Shown in pieces: positions 45,692 to 57,565 of a stretch of DNA of 64,000 nucleotides; position 1 is the first letter of the stretch; every line of letters starts with the position of its first letter. A model generated the notes under the pieces. That model was not told where the DNA came from and did not search any database. It saw only the letters and a list, made by a program, of their open reading frames with translations. The DNA lies in the NCBI GenBank assembly GCA_013399115.1, contig VXAA01001418.1:22513-86512 (forward strand), given 5' to 3'. The position numbers and the translations under genes were made by a program. Origin of the DNA: Anseranas semipalmata (lineage: Eukaryota; Chordata; Aves; Anseriformes; Anseranatidae).

Positions 45692-46329
45692 GTCCCAAAT
45701 ACGCCTGTCCTTGTTTGCTGTCTCTGGGTATGATCACAAGTGAAGCCCTTCTCCAACAACAATGCATCAGCCACTGTGCTGCAGCCACCTCCAGCTCCTC
45801 ACATCTTATGCTCTCAGTCTCATCACATAGGAAGGTTTCTGAGTGCCAAACCTCCTCTTGCTTCTGGTTCTGCTGACCTCCTTTTGAAACAGGACTGGAG
45901 TGCCTGCAGCACCCAGAAACATGCATACTTTATATGTTAAATGGTGGCATCAGCTCCTCTTTGTGGTCATTTCCATCCTGCATGCTAATGTAATGCAGAT
46001 TCTGGATCGTGCACTTTCAGGTGCACTCCAGTGGTGGTACAGTCACACCCCAAAGCACAGAGAATAAGCACCCATTTATGAGTGCTGACCGGCACTAAAG
46101 CCATTGACCATTTTGCTGGTTGACTCCAAAACTTCTCAGGAAGCTGCTCTGTGTGTCCTGAAAATCTTGCCCATACCAGTGCCCCTCCCTGACACCCACT
46201 CCCTCTCCTGGGGCACAGCTCTGTGCATTAAGCAGCAGTCTTTCTCCATCCGTGGCTCATCCGTGACCAGCCTCATCAAGGCCATGTCATAAGCTGAGAA
46301 ATGTGATTTCCCTTGATCTTCCTTTATCA
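45692..46329. other. Unannotated DNA
   Basis: No recognised gene or repeat between the candidate exon and the old CR1. Confidence 0.4.
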
Positions 46330-46975
46330 GAAAACCATGGGATCAAAGAATAACCTAGTCTGGGAGAAACATCCAACGTCTACAGTCCAGCCGTGCTCAG
46401 AGCAGGGCTAACTCCAAAGCCAAGTTTGTTTGCTCAGGGCCTTGTCCATAAGCAACCTGATCTGGTGCCTGTGCCAGGGCTGCACAACACATTTTTCCTT
46501 GTGTCCAGTGGTACCTTCCCGGTTTGCAACTTCTGTTTTTTGCTCATTTTCTCTTTATTTTTCATCTCAGGGAACAATCTAGCTCCATCCTCCCTATAGC
46601 TCCTCTTTAGGTGCAGAAAGATGTGATCTTTTGACCTCTCTTGTCCAGGCTGAGTGACCACAGCTCCCTCAGACTCTGCTCATACAGCTTCCATCCAGAT
46701 GCTGACTATGCTTCTGCTAACACAGCACACTTTGCTATTGGCTCTCTCACTGCAAAGGCATACTGCTGATTCACAGTCAACTTGTCCAGATGGTCCCCCA
46801 GGTCCTTTGCTGCAGACCTAATGCACCCAGCCTGTTGGTCCCCAGCCTGTCCTGACACAGGGGGTTGTTCCACCCCAGGTGCAGGACGCAGTCTATTTCT
46901 CTGCTGAACTTCGTGAAGATCCTGCTGGCCCATGCATCCAGCTTGTTGAGGTCCCTCAGACTGGATTGTCTATGA
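46330..46975 (-). mobile_element. Very old CR1 LINE with internal deletion (antisense)
   Basis: 46335-46690 matches in order the complement of the 3' UTR and RT end: GGGATCAAAGAATAACCTAG, GGGCCTTGTCC, CGGTTTGCAACTTCTG, TGTCCAGGCTGAGTGACCAC. 46725-46965 matches the complement of the upstream RT part: CTGCTGATTCACAGTCAACT, CCCCCAGGTCCTTTGCTGCA, CAGGTGCAGGACGC, and GCCCATGCATCCAGC ending near GTTGAGGTCCCTCAGACTGG. The segment expected between (the [13 protein letters not shown] region) is missing around 46690-46725. The frame is destroyed. It ranks among the oldest insertions in the window. Confidence 0.75.
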
Positions 46976-49199
46976 TTGCTTCCTTACAGTGCATTTTACA
47001 GAATCAAAGAGCTGCCGGACTATTCCCAGTATGATTGCCACTGTTGTTTTTGCAGACCAATACATTTTCTGTACTCCAGACTTCTGGAAAGCAGTAGCTT
47101 TTATGTTAAATTGACTGCTTCAGTTGACAGAGCAGCTGCTACATTCTTCGTCTCCCTGAGCACTCTCAGCTCTACCATGTGGATCTGGCGTTTTCTTTTT
47201 TAACGTATCATTTTGTTCCAGCACTTTGTCGTCTGCTAGCTCAGTGCTAAGACATATGTCTGCTTTGCAAACATCTGGGATGGGTTAGGAACGTATTTCT
47301 GCCTGTTCATGGGATGGATCATGGAAGCACTCTTTACCTGCTTCGTGCAAAGTCACCAAATTATGCTAACTGCCAAAAGGAAATAGTTGGGTGTCCAAGT
47401 GTCCCTTCTGCCCTAAAGCAATTCTGGGGGTGTTCATATGTCCTATTCTAGTGCTGAAGCCGTTGACAGGATTCTGCAGTGGAATGAGGAAGGAAGCAGA
47501 GGCAGAGTCCACCTAGCTCTGGAAATGGTGATTTCTTTTCTGTCCTGGCAAGTGTTCAACACTCCCTCTCAGGTTAAATCGTTCCTTCTACCTGGGTCCC
47601 TTGGGACCCTGGGACTCAGTCTCCCTAGAAGTGCTGGAATTTTCCAATGTCTGAAATGAGGGGGCCGACCCCTCTTGTGGGTCCAAGTGATACCTCTGCC
47701 CCAAGGAGGTATCTCAGGCCCCCACTAGCTCCAGGGGCTTGTAGTGTCCCCTTGGAGGCACTGAGGTCTCCCTTTGACTACTGGTGCCTTTCCCTACTCC
47801 TCTAGTCCCTAGGCTGGGGACTTCAGTTAGATATTCAAACAAAGTGAAGATGCTTCTGGGTTTCCCTTAGTATCTTTTTTTCCCTTTGCCTGCCCATGGT
47901 TTCACAGCCTTTTCCCTCCTGACAGACTTAAAGTGATGCTTGTTCCTGCCCTCTTTCTTCACTCCATTTTTGTGAGTCCTTAGTGGCTTGTACAGATGCT
48001 GAGGCAGCCTCTACATTCAGCTGAGGGACTTTAATTTAATTCCTTTTGTGCTTAGGGCATTTTTATCAGCTTCCTGATTCTCTTGAAAATTCCCCGTCTC
48101 CAGCTCGGAATGATCCTTCTCATTTTTCTCATGGTTTCTCCACAAAACATTGACATTATGTTGGAGTCTCTCTTACTGGCAGCTCGGTTTTCGTTGCTAT
48201 AGCACTTTGTCTGTAGTTACTTGAATGTCATTCCTTGAACAAATGCCCCGTAGTTAAGAATCAGCACTTGGACAGGCTTCCCTTGGTTTCTGTAGGTGAT
48301 GGATTGGGAACAATGTCCCAGCCACTGCCAGGCATTCAGGTGTTTAACTCCTCTTCAAACTGAGTAGAGGCAAGTGCCCAAGCATCTTGGAGACCCTCGC
48401 TCCTGTGGAGCACCTCATGGGGGTGAACGTTGCCTCCTCATCCAAGAAACCCCATGAACATGCAGATCTGATGGGTAAGGACATGACCTCTGTACTGACT
48501 TGATGTGAACTCCAAAAACTTGACCAACAGTCCTCTCCATTCACGGAGCCGTATTTCAAGCATATTTTTATATCTGCCTCCAATGGTTCTGCCCCACCCC
48601 AAAGATTCTGGTACAAAGTCTTCCCCACCTCTGTGTTATCCGCCTCACCAAGGGCTGGGTTTCCTTCTGCATTGCCAGTCATCAATCACCTTTCTGCACC
48701 TGGGCACGATCCAGGGGGGAAAGTGTCCTCAAGTTTGGGAGCTCTTCTCCTTCACTTCTCCTCTTCTCAAACTCAATGAGCGTGTTCACATCACAAACAA
48801 AAAAGAAGGGAGCAACCCCAGAACAACCTCACGGAGCCACTAGGTTGGCAGTGAGATGTGCACAGCCCCAGTTAGACCACTGCCTCAAGAGCCTTCATTT
48901 TACTGTATGGTCTGTGCAACAGCACAGTGTTTACCTTTCCCTTGCATGAACGATTACATATCTTTTCCACATCCTTGTTCAACATCTTTTTATCTAACCC
49001 TCCATTTGCACTGGCCAACCTCTTCTCACCAAACACTCTCAGAAGGTGCCCGGCTGTGACTTGTGCTCCTCTGCCCCAGGACATCGCCTTTGAAGATGCT
49101 GAGCAGCACACTTAAGAGGTGCAGTCCCTTCTGGTTTCCTTGCTCCCTATAGAGATCCTGTCTGTCTGATGATCGGGCCGGTCCCTCACTGAGAGCCAG
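46976..49199. other. AT-richer DNA without recognised features
   Basis: 2.2 kb of lower GC than most of the window, with few long frames. It could be partly composed of unrecognisable ancient repeats. I see no CR1 end, LTR, RNA gene or splice pair that I would defend. Confidence 0.35.
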
Positions 49200-49690
49200 G
49201 CATGGCCTAAATACAACACTTCCAAATCATGAAGCTGATTTTGAGCTCTCTGACAGCTAGCAAGGATGAGAAAACGCTTGAAAAGAGGAAAACATATTTA
49301 TTCTGATGCTTACATAACACAGAAACAGCTGAACGGATTTTGTTCAAACCATCCCCAAATAATTCTTCGTTTTTTTGGGCTGAGATCAAGCATGAACAAA
49401 TTCAATCCAAAAGGATATTTTTTGAGCGATGTATAAACAACTGAAAATAGGGGTTTCGGCTGGAATGTGTGTCTCAGCCGTAACTTGAGTGTTGCAAGAG
49501 CCGTTCATATGTGTTTCTCCGGGGAGTGTGGTTTGGCGGCGACACACGGGCTTTAGCTCTCCGTCTCTCATCCTCTGCTATTGGAGAGGGCTCCTTTACT
49601 CTAAACTTAGAAGTATCTTATGGGATCTGTTCCACTCGTGATGGGGCCTCACTGGCAAGCAACTCCGGTGTGTAATTGTCCCGTCTGGTA
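49200..49690. promoter_or_regulatory. Candidate regulatory block
   Basis: Repeat-free, AT-rich at its core (49280-49450: ACATATTTATTCTGATGC, CCCCAAATAATTCTTCG, ATGAACAAATTCAATCC). It then becomes CpG-richer (about 49450-49570, GTGTGGTTTGGCGGCGACAC). The transition from AT-rich to CpG-bearing DNA resembles a conserved enhancer or weak promoter; no TATA box or exon is assigned. Confidence 0.22.
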
Positions 49691-50091
49691 GAAATGTTCC
49701 CTATGTTTGACTTCAGCCTAGCCCTTGCTCCATGCCAGCACGTTGCTGCGATACTGTCTGCAGCCACCCCCGTCATCAGCACCCGGCCGCATCCTCGCCG
49801 TTCTCCTTTTTTCGCACGCCGACTTCAGATCTCCCTTCATCCTCTCCCCTCATCGGCCGGCATCCAGGCCCTGGCTCATCCCGCTCCCACAGTCCTTGCT
49901 GCTCCGTGGTGATGCCGAAGCAGGCAGATGGGCCGTGTTAGAAGGGCATGGAGCCTTCCCTGGAACACCGGTACAGGGAGAGGTTGTTGGTATCATGGAC
50001 AGGGCTGATGAGGGGTGGGGTGGACGAGGACCCAAGCTGCAGTCCCCTCCAAAATATCCGCCATGGTTGGCCATGTTCAGCCAGCCTAGAT
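49691..50091. other. Unannotated DNA upstream of CR1
   Basis: Moderately CpG-bearing sequence with no recognised gene or repeat. CR1 similarity begins gradually near 50092. Confidence 0.4.
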
Positions 50092-50605
50092 ATCCTCTGG
50101 TGGCCAGGAACTGTGAGCAGTGTCCAGTGTTGGACTCCCCAGTACAAGAGAGACCTGGAGCTACTGGAGAGAGTCCTGAGAAGGGCCACAGAGATGCTGA
50201 AGGGCCTGGAGCATCTCTGTTATGAGGAAAGTCTGAGAGAGCTGGGACTGCTCAGCCTGGAGAAGAGCAGGCTCAGGGGGATCTCATCAATGCCCATAAA
50301 TACCTGAAGGGAGGGTGCAAAGAGGACAGAGCTCCTTTCAGTGGTGCCCAGTGCCAGGACAAGAGGCACTGGGCACAAACTGGGGCACGGGAGGTTCCCT
50401 CTGACCATCAGGAAGCACTTCTGTGCTGGGCGGGTGCTGGAGCCCTGGCACAGGTTGCCCAGAGAGGCTGTGGGGTCTCCTCCTTGGAGATCTTCAAAAG
50501 CTGCCTGGACGTGGTCCTGGGCACCTGGTCTGGGTGGCCCTGCTTGAGCAGGAGCTGGACCAGGTGGTCCCAGAGGTCCCTGCCAATCTCGACCATTCTG
50601 TGAAT
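50092..50605 (+). mobile_element. Young-looking CR1 LINE, 5'-truncated (0.5 kb)
   Basis: The plus-strand frame from 50115 reads the RT C-terminus ([20 protein letters not shown], then [19 protein letters not shown]), then a frameshifted remainder. It ends at GACCATTCTGTGAATGC (50590-50606), a near-intact 3' end. Over about 490 bases it differs from the copy at 58.93-59.43 kb at only about a dozen sites. Both share the same shortened AGCTCCTTTCAGTGGTG segment and the CTGGGCGGGTGCTGG variant. They therefore come from the same source subfamily or from one another. Confidence 0.93.
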
Positions 50606-52539
50606 GCACAGCACTGCCTCTGCAGACCCTTCTTCATCTCATTGCGCTCCTGTGAGCCAAATCACTTCTTCAGCCCCTTTTACAGGTCAATCTCTGCAGA
50701 CCTGTGAAGGTCCTGGGTCAGCTCTGGTGGTCACCAGTGCAACCTGCTGCAAGCACTGCCCTCCACATCAGCCAAGCCAGCTCCTCTGCCTGTTCCCTAG
50801 AACAAGCGCAGAACAGTCCCGGCCACAATATTTTGCCTGGCATGGATGTGCTCTAGACGAACGCACGTGTTATTTCTGTCTGTTCATCCTGACTTTGTAA
50901 CTGTGACTAATGCTTTTTCTGGCTGGGAGAGGCTCAGGGGCACGTTAGCAAAGTGGCTGTAAGGGAACAGGCAGCTCCTCTGATGCCCTGCTGCTGGTGA
51001 CACCTCTTGCCCCATTTGTCAAAGCAGGAGTCTGGTTGTTGGTCGTGCTGCTGACCACTGAAATGGTGCCTTCGGGGCTAGCTGAGGACACCGGTACCCC
51101 CAGGCTGGCAGCTGGTCTGGTGTGGGGCAGCCTGCCCTCATCAGCGTGTCTGGGCAAACACTTCATTCCTGCATCTGGAATCCTTCTGATGTGTCCAAAG
51201 AGACTGAGCATGGTCTCAGTCCAACGCTGAGACCGCACCGCAGCCCACAGGGTGAACAATAGGCACATACAGCTGGCATTTCCAAGGAGAAACTCAAACC
51301 ACAGGAAAACCTGTGAAGATCTCCAAGCCCCAGGAGGAGGCAGCAAATCTTGGCACATGGTGGGGAGGTTGAGGAGCCAGTGCCATGTACCTCTCCTGTT
51401 TGCGGCCCACGTCTTCCTTCTCCTTCAGCTGCACCGGTGTTTGAAATGAGTGGTGTATCTGGGGCAAGGGAAAAGGCTGATCCCAACAGAGGGAGCCTGG
51501 GTCTTGTCTGGTGGAGAGGGTGTCCAGCTGTCAGGAGGTGTCCTGTGATGGCCGGGCATCTCATCAAGGTGCAAAGACCAGACTGCATTTCCCACTTCCT
51601 TTTGCAAGCAACCTTTTTGCTTCCAAACCTTGTACCCATTTCCATTCAAAACCTGGCCTGAAACAGTTGCAAATATGCCTTTGTTCCACTGAGATGTCTG
51701 TCCAGCACCAAGGGACATGGTGAATTTAGATGAAATCGGCAAGCTGGGGCTCATTGCCCTGCTGGACAGGAGCATGCCCTCTGCTCCACGGTGCTGGTGA
51801 GCTGCAGGGGTGTTGGGTGTGTTATTGAACCATAATTTCTCCAGTGAGCAGAGAGAAGGGGGGTACATCTGCAGGCCAACACCATGGTACGAGCGTTGTG
51901 GGACTCCTCATCCCCAGCCCAAAGCGTTCCCCCATTGGAGGACCCTCCCCAGTGCTGCAAGAGCTGGATCCTCTGCAAGAGCAGATGTTTCTGCATCATC
52001 TGCCAGGATCCTAAATCTGGCCAGAGGTCCAACATAACAGCAGGAGTGGCAGAGCCACTGTTGTCCCCAGGCTGGCACCAGTATGAAAGCGATGCCACCA
52101 CTCAGCCCTCCAGGTGCTGCCGGTGAGGTGACCTCCCCGCTGCCGTCCTCGCATGCCGGTGGCCAGCTCGCAGCCTGCTTTGGCCGGTCTCTGCCTCGCA
52201 GGCGTCTGAGGTTGCTGTGCTGTCAGTGTGGCCTCCCCTGGCTCCGGATCGCTGCTTCCACTTCCAGCTCCCTCTCCGCAGAGGCCCGCACTGAGCAGAG
52301 CCGCTGGCTCAGTGGCAGACTTTGGGCTGTCAAGAGGTGGGCTGCAGGATGTAAGGACACAGAGGTCAGGGTCTGCGCTGCTGCCTCGCTTCCAGGGTTT
52401 GGATGCTTTGTCCAGGGAAACAACAACCCTGTGCATGTCACCAGCCAGGACAAGCTGGAGGTTCCACAGCCCCCACATCCAGCCCCTTCTCCAGCCTCAG
52501 GGCAACTCTTTCTAGCTCAGGCACCTCCGGTCCAAGCCT
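50606..52539. other. Unannotated DNA
   Basis: No recognised gene, RNA or repeat. CpG density rises from about 52130 on. Confidence 0.4.
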
Positions 52540-52850
52540 GAGGTCCATCCCTTCTGCTGGAGGCAACCCAGCGCTCGTCCCGAGAGCACTCCTCTTCCTC
52601 GCCTCTCCAGTGCCGCACGCAACGCTCCACCTTGGAGCCAGCGCCCGGCCGGGCTGTTAGCACCTCTCTCCTCCCTGCACAACAGCCTTGCACTTGGCCG
52701 GCTTCTCCTCTTCTTATCTGCAGCCTCCCTCCCCTCCAGCCCCTCCCCGAGCCCCCTCTGCGAGGATCCCGGAGGCAGCCGCAGCCAGGCTGAGCATCGC
52801 TCCCCGTGCGCTCTGCTATGAGCCCTGCGAGGCCTTTGCACCCCCAGAAA
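52540..52850. promoter_or_regulatory. CpG-enriched segment
   Basis: About 19 CpGs in roughly 290 bases, C-rich on the plus strand (many CTCC and CCTCC words). Directly downstream lies the AT-rich block 52880-53280. The pairing could be a promoter or enhancer boundary. No start site identified. Confidence 0.25.
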
Positions 52851-52879
52851 CTGGTTCCAGATATTCTCTGCCCTGTCCC

Positions 52880-53285
52880 CCAGTTCCCAGTTCATCTCTA
52901 AATGTATTCCTTCCATTACAGAAGTGTTTGGGATTCCTGTTATCTCTGAACATGGAGCTGCATTCGTACAAAGGGGATGTAATTTGATTATATTCCGCCT
53001 GTATTTTAATCCCTCTGTGTAATGTCTCTGTTGTGCTCAGTTTGTGTTCTTTGCCTCTGGTAGGATCTTTTCTGAATTTCGTTAGAGGAAAGACTTACTT
53101 AAGTAATTTGGGAAACAATTTGCAAGTATTTTTGCTTATAAAAGCAGCGAGTTCAGTTTGTTGTCAGTGGTGGATTTATACCTCCTTTGTTTGTGCGCAT
53201 CCAGATGGTATTCTCTGACTATTAAAATGCTTTTCACGATGTTCGCGGTGATTATTCATTTAGAAATTCCCACAGGAAGCCGGCA
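52880..53285. promoter_or_regulatory. Candidate regulatory block with TATA-like box
   Basis: AT-rich and repeat-free, with GTAATTTGATTATATTCC, CTGTATTTTAATCC, AAGTAATTTGGGAAACAATT and GTGATTATTCATTTAG. TATAAAAG lies at 53137-53144. The sequence 25-35 bases downstream (CAGTTTGTTG) could act as an initiator, but no exon follows that I can support. More likely a conserved non-coding element than a promoter; untested. Confidence 0.25.
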
Positions 53286-54436
53286 ACCCACGATGTGTTA
53301 CTCTCCTGCTTGAGAAGCCCCAGCCAGCCTGACCCGGGGCTGAGGTGGCACCAGCTGTGCTGCGCGCGCCAGCCCACGAGGGGAGCGGGGTCCTCTTGCT
53401 GGCCACGCCACGCATCCCCTCCATGGCACCTCTGTGACGTTTTGCAGCAGTGCTGAGCTGGCCAGGCGCTCAGGTCCCCATGAGCCCGTCCTGAGACCGT
53501 CCCCTGGGAGCCCGGGGCAGCCGAGCCCCTTTGTAAGCCTGGCTGTGGCGGCGGCTCAGAGGGGAGCTGGCTTTTTGGAAAGCCTGGCCCCGGCTGTGGT
53601 GCCGAGCGCTGGGGAACCTGGCACTGAGCTCTGCTGGAATCTGGCTCTTGACACTTAATGACTTTCTCTCGTACGATGTGCTCTGTTATTTAACTGGGAA
53701 TAAAAGTGGGATGCTGACTGCCAGACTCTCTCTCCATCCTTCGCTTTCCCTGAAGCTGCTCTGCATCAGCCTCCCTCCCACGTTCTGCTGCTTTCACCAT
53801 TGCTCATAATTTTACACAAGTGCAGCGATAGGTTCCTTGGGCAATTTCTCTGCTCCTCCGACGCCTGCCCCTGGCCTCACTGGGCTGCATCTTCCACCCC
53901 CTGCAAAGCTTTGGTCTCCACCCATCGTCTGAGCCAGCACTCTGTGCCACCTGGACCTTGTGCAGAAGATGCATGTTGTGCAATATCCCCGTTCCCTCTC
54001 CTGAGCTTACTGGTGGTCTCCTGATTGCTCTACCAATGCAGGGTTTGTTCTTGCTCATGGGTCACCCCTGCTTGTCCCCCCTGCCACTGAGCCCGTGCTG
54101 TATCCCATGCATGGGCACTGCTGTCCACCCCCTGCTGTCTCCTGCTCCCCAAGCCTCAGCACAGCCCAGCCTCCCCCAGCCTCTCTCCATGCTGGGCTGG
54201 GGACAGCCCTTGTGCTGAACTTCCACCAGGGCTGGAAGGAGGCTTCAGTGCCGTGGAGATGGCGTTTCCTGGTCTCCAAATTGCTGTAAGGCTGGCTGCG
54301 AGCGGGCCGCTCCATTCCCAGACCAACCAATTCTGTCCAAGCCTCCTGAGTCCCCGCCCGGGCCAGGCACAGAGGTGCCCTGCTCGCAGCCTCGCACGCT
54401 TCATCTCGCTCCAAGTACCCCTGGACCGTCCCATGC
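53286..54436. other. GC-rich DNA, possible poly(A) signal
   Basis: CpG-bearing sequence at 53320-53620. An AATAAA at 53699-53704 lies in GGGAATAAAAGTGGGATG, which includes a downstream GT-rich stretch, so a plus-strand 3' end is conceivable. No upstream exon is recognised. Confidence 0.25.
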
Positions 54437-54518
54437 GTGGCCCTTTCCTCCTTCCCGGGGAAAAGTAAACAGCCCAACCGCTGCGCTTGTTTACCAAGAG
54501 AGGCTTCGAACGCCTCGC

Positions 54519-54531
54519 TTTTTTTTTTTTT
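54519..54531 (+). repeat. Poly(T) tract
   Basis: Thirteen consecutive T residues followed by CTTGGGGC. An AG does not follow closely enough to make a convincing splice acceptor. Confidence 0.9.
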
Positions 54532-54831
54532 CTTGGGGCTGGAAATTGGCTCCAGGTGTTTTCGCTCGGGCCACGCGCGCAGGAAGGACGCTGCAGAGGG
54601 AGAGGCTGCGTCACGGCCACCAGCCCCCAGCATGTCACACCTCATCAGCCGCCCAGGGTGGGGGGCAGCGGGGGGCCGCATCCCCCCTAGCACGTCCCGG
54701 TCAGGGTCAGCTTGGCCAAGGGCAGGAGCCGGGACCACCATCCTAGGCACAGCATCCTCTGCACAGCCATGTGGGGAAATCCATTTTCAGCCCAAAAAAT
54801 GTCTCCGAAGTGAGAATGACATGCAAATCCC

Positions 54832-54850
54832 GTGTATGTGTGTGTGTGTG
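54832..54850 (+). repeat. (GT)n microsatellite
   Basis: GTGTATGTG followed by five further GT units; one interruption (TA). A CA/CG-rich stretch follows about 60 bases later. Confidence 0.85.
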
Positions 54851-56847
54851 TCTCTGTGGTTCCCCAGCCTGGCATTGCTCCCGCACACGTGGCTGGCATG
54901 CTTTGTCACGCGAGCACACGCACCCGCGGTGGCACACACGAGCATCCCTGTGCCACTGAACACGTGTCCCGTTGCACAAGCAGCGCTCACATCGCTCCAT
55001 GCACCCCATTTACAAAGCACCGCCAGATGTGCACACCAAACACAAACCACACGCTGGCTGGTGGGCAGCCCCTCCCCACCACCGGAGATGCACCCCACGT
55101 GCACACGCTGTGTCCCCACACCTCACCACCTCCCACCAGCCCCAGTGGACCTGCCCCTGCTTAGAGACATCGCCTCCTCCTGGCCCCATGCTGTCCAGAT
55201 CCCCAGTGATGACAATGCTGAAGGTCTTGGGGGGTCTTCTGGGGGTCTCCTGCTCCCTGGTGTGGTCGGTGTGGCAGGAGTCACCCAGCCCTGGGGTGAG
55301 GGACACCTGCTCCAACAGCCGCCAGACATCAGGGCAGCCTGTTCTGCTCTGCTGCCCGAGCCAGGAGCGAAAATGGGGGTGAGGGATGTCCCCAAAAAGC
55401 AGCAGAAGCTTAAGGACCATTAGATGTTCTCAGAATAGAAGAAAACCCCAAATCCCTCTGACGTGGACACAGAGGAGCCAACTTTGCAGTGCCACCAGCT
55501 GGGAGCATGGCTACACCTTCCACCAGAGAAGACCCCGGCACCGAGAGCTGGGGCTTGTCCCAGGACAGAGCATCTTGTCCTCCACGTGCCCAACGCACCT
55601 CGAGGCTGGGTCTCCTCTGCTGCGGGGCTTCATCCCAGCTGTCCCAGGTTGTATGTGCACACACACTGAGCCCAAACTTGGGGCTCCTCAGGCTTTGCTC
55701 CTTGCAGCGCTCAGCTACAAGGTGGGCTGGTGGGGCTGCTCAGGCCATGGGGCACCCACACCATGCTCCCCTCATGTCCATTTAGGGCTCCTTGGGCAGC
55801 CCAGCACTGGTGGGATTCTCCTGAGGCACATCAGAGCCCAAGTGAAGGGCCGGGAGTGGGACCATGCCAGCCCTGGTGCTGAGACAGCACAGTCCCACCT
55901 GCAGCATCACTAGCCAGGGCTGTGTGTTTGAAGAGCTTTTTCCTTCAGAAACGCAGCCAGGAGGAAAAGTGAGAAAGCCGCCGCACGAGAGTTGGTCAGA
56001 AACATTTAGACAAGACATTTCCCCATTGGAATGTGCTGGCTCATCGCGATGTTTTGTGGAGACGGTTTGATTGCAGTCAAATTCTGCCAAGAAACTGCCA
56101 GACCTGCTGCCTGGCCATCCTCCACCTCCCCCAGCTCCTGAGCAGCTGCCTGGGGCACGGGCAGCAACCCAGGAGCCCAGAGAGTCTGCAAGCCCCAGGC
56201 CTCCGCTCACCGCTCCATGAGAACCTCGGCTCCCATGGCTGGCCTGGGCTTTGGCTGGAGGACAGAGCAGCAAGAGGAGTAGCGTGAAGTCAGCGTTCCC
56301 AGGAATTCCCTGTGCCTGGGCGTTGGATCCAATCCCCCCATCCCCGAAAAAAAATCTGCCGACGGGAGAAGCTCTGTGCCTTGGGTTCATTCTGAATCCA
56401 AAGAAAACCAAATCTTGAAATGTCAGGGTTTTTTTGGTAAACCACACTTGCTGCTCCCACCACGAGCGCTGCGCTGGTACCGTGCTCCTCGGGGAGAAGT
56501 GCAGGGACCTGACAGGAGACACTGCCTGCCGTGTCTGTCTGCTGAAGGAGTGACAGTCCGTCCCACGTGGGCTCAGAGACCTCAACCTCGGTGAGGAAAA
56601 ACAGTGCTAAGCATCGGTTATGTGCATAAATGTTCTTGATGTGAAGATGTGAAGTGTACATTATTGTGGCAAGGAAAACGGACTGCATCCCCTACTGAAA
56701 GTATTTTGCAGCCCAAGAGAAAGATTTCTTTGTTTTTGGTAGAAAAGTTGAGACTGTGCATTTTTTGGCTAAGATCTGGGGTGTTCATCCCTGTGCTGAA
56801 GATGCAATATTGGCTCTTGGGGAGGATTCCAGTGTGAGAACAAGCAA

Positions 56848-56990
56848 AAGAGGTGGGGGATCTCCATCTCTGGAGGCATTCAAGCCTCAGGTAGACAAAG
56901 CCACAGCCACCCCAGCCTAGTGCTTGGAGATGGTCCTGCTGTGAGTCAGAGCCTACAGAGCCCCCATCCCACCAAACCTTGGAGGTTTCT
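56848..56990 (+). mobile_element. Old CR1 LINE, 3'-terminal fragment
   Basis: GGGGGATCTCCATCTCTGGA, GGCATTCAAGCCTC, GACAAAGCCACAGCC and AGTGCTTGGAGATGGTCCTG follow in order the last RT codons and 3' UTR of CR1. The end decays around CCCCATCCCACCAAACC, and the terminal repeat is lost. Non-coding. Confidence 0.75.
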
Positions 56991-57229
56991 GGGAAAGCCA
57001 CCCCAACAGCATGCCTTCATTTCCTACCAGGAGATCCAGGAGCTCAGCATCCCTGCTGAGGACCACGTTTCACGCTGCTGGTTCTCCACAGTCACGCTCC
57101 TGCCAGCCTGACCCCGGTCACGGGCAGCCACAGACCGGGCAAAGCGACCACATTTCGTGAGACATTGATGGACAGCCAGCAGCTCAACAGCCGCTGTGCC
57201 TGTACGAGTGAGGGACGGCGTCCAGCGAG

Positions 57230-57565
57230 CACGACAGCTCTCTGATGTAATTCCAGCCGCAGCAGTTGTGTCGATACAGTGCACAGCTGTGGGACAGGTA
57301 ATTCAATACTGCCCCGGATTTCAATTAGAGACTAAACAATATAAAAGCCACATGGCACACGTGAAAAGTAATTGGAAGCTGGCTGACTGTCAGCTCTCAG
57401 AAGTGGCTGTGAAGAGGCCCATCACTTACGAGGTTTGTTTTTAGTGAGTTCCTGCAGTCCTCCGCTATTAAACACTGCTGTGGATGAAGACAACATGATT
57501 AATGTCATTAGTGATTAAAGGATGAAAAACATGATTAATATTGTCTGCAGATGGCACGGGCTGCA
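57230..57565. promoter_or_regulatory. Candidate enhancer with duplicated AACATGATTAAT
   Basis: The 12-mer AACATGATTAAT occurs twice, at 57492-57503 and 57528-57539, exactly 36 bases apart. Between them is GTCATTAGTGATTAAAGG, and an E-box CAGATG lies at 57548-57553. Upstream are GGTAATTCAATAC, TTTCAATTAGAGAC and AAAGTAATTGG. No repeat family is recognised. The cluster of TAAT cores plus E-box strongly resembles a homeodomain/bHLH-responsive developmental enhancer, but conservation and activity are unknown. Confidence 0.35.

Larger units (their letters stand above)
54437..56847. other. GC-rich DNA with long overlapping frames
   Basis: Frames of 328 codons (plus 54437-55423), 231 codons (minus 54055-54750) and 267 codons (minus 55782-56585) occur here. 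They have no recognised domain, and low-complexity tracts (poly-Phe from the T run, Cys/Val from the GT repeat) are translated in the first, which argues against coding. No interspersed repeat before 56848. Confidence 0.35.

Noticed and set aside
54437..55423. 328-codon plus-strand frame as a gene
   Set aside because: It translates a poly(T) run as poly-Phe and a GT microsatellite as Cys/Val repeats, and overlaps other long frames; no domain recognised.
55782..56585. 267-codon minus-strand frame as a gene
   Set aside because: No recognised motif; contains low-complexity Leu and Gly runs; no splice or promoter context.
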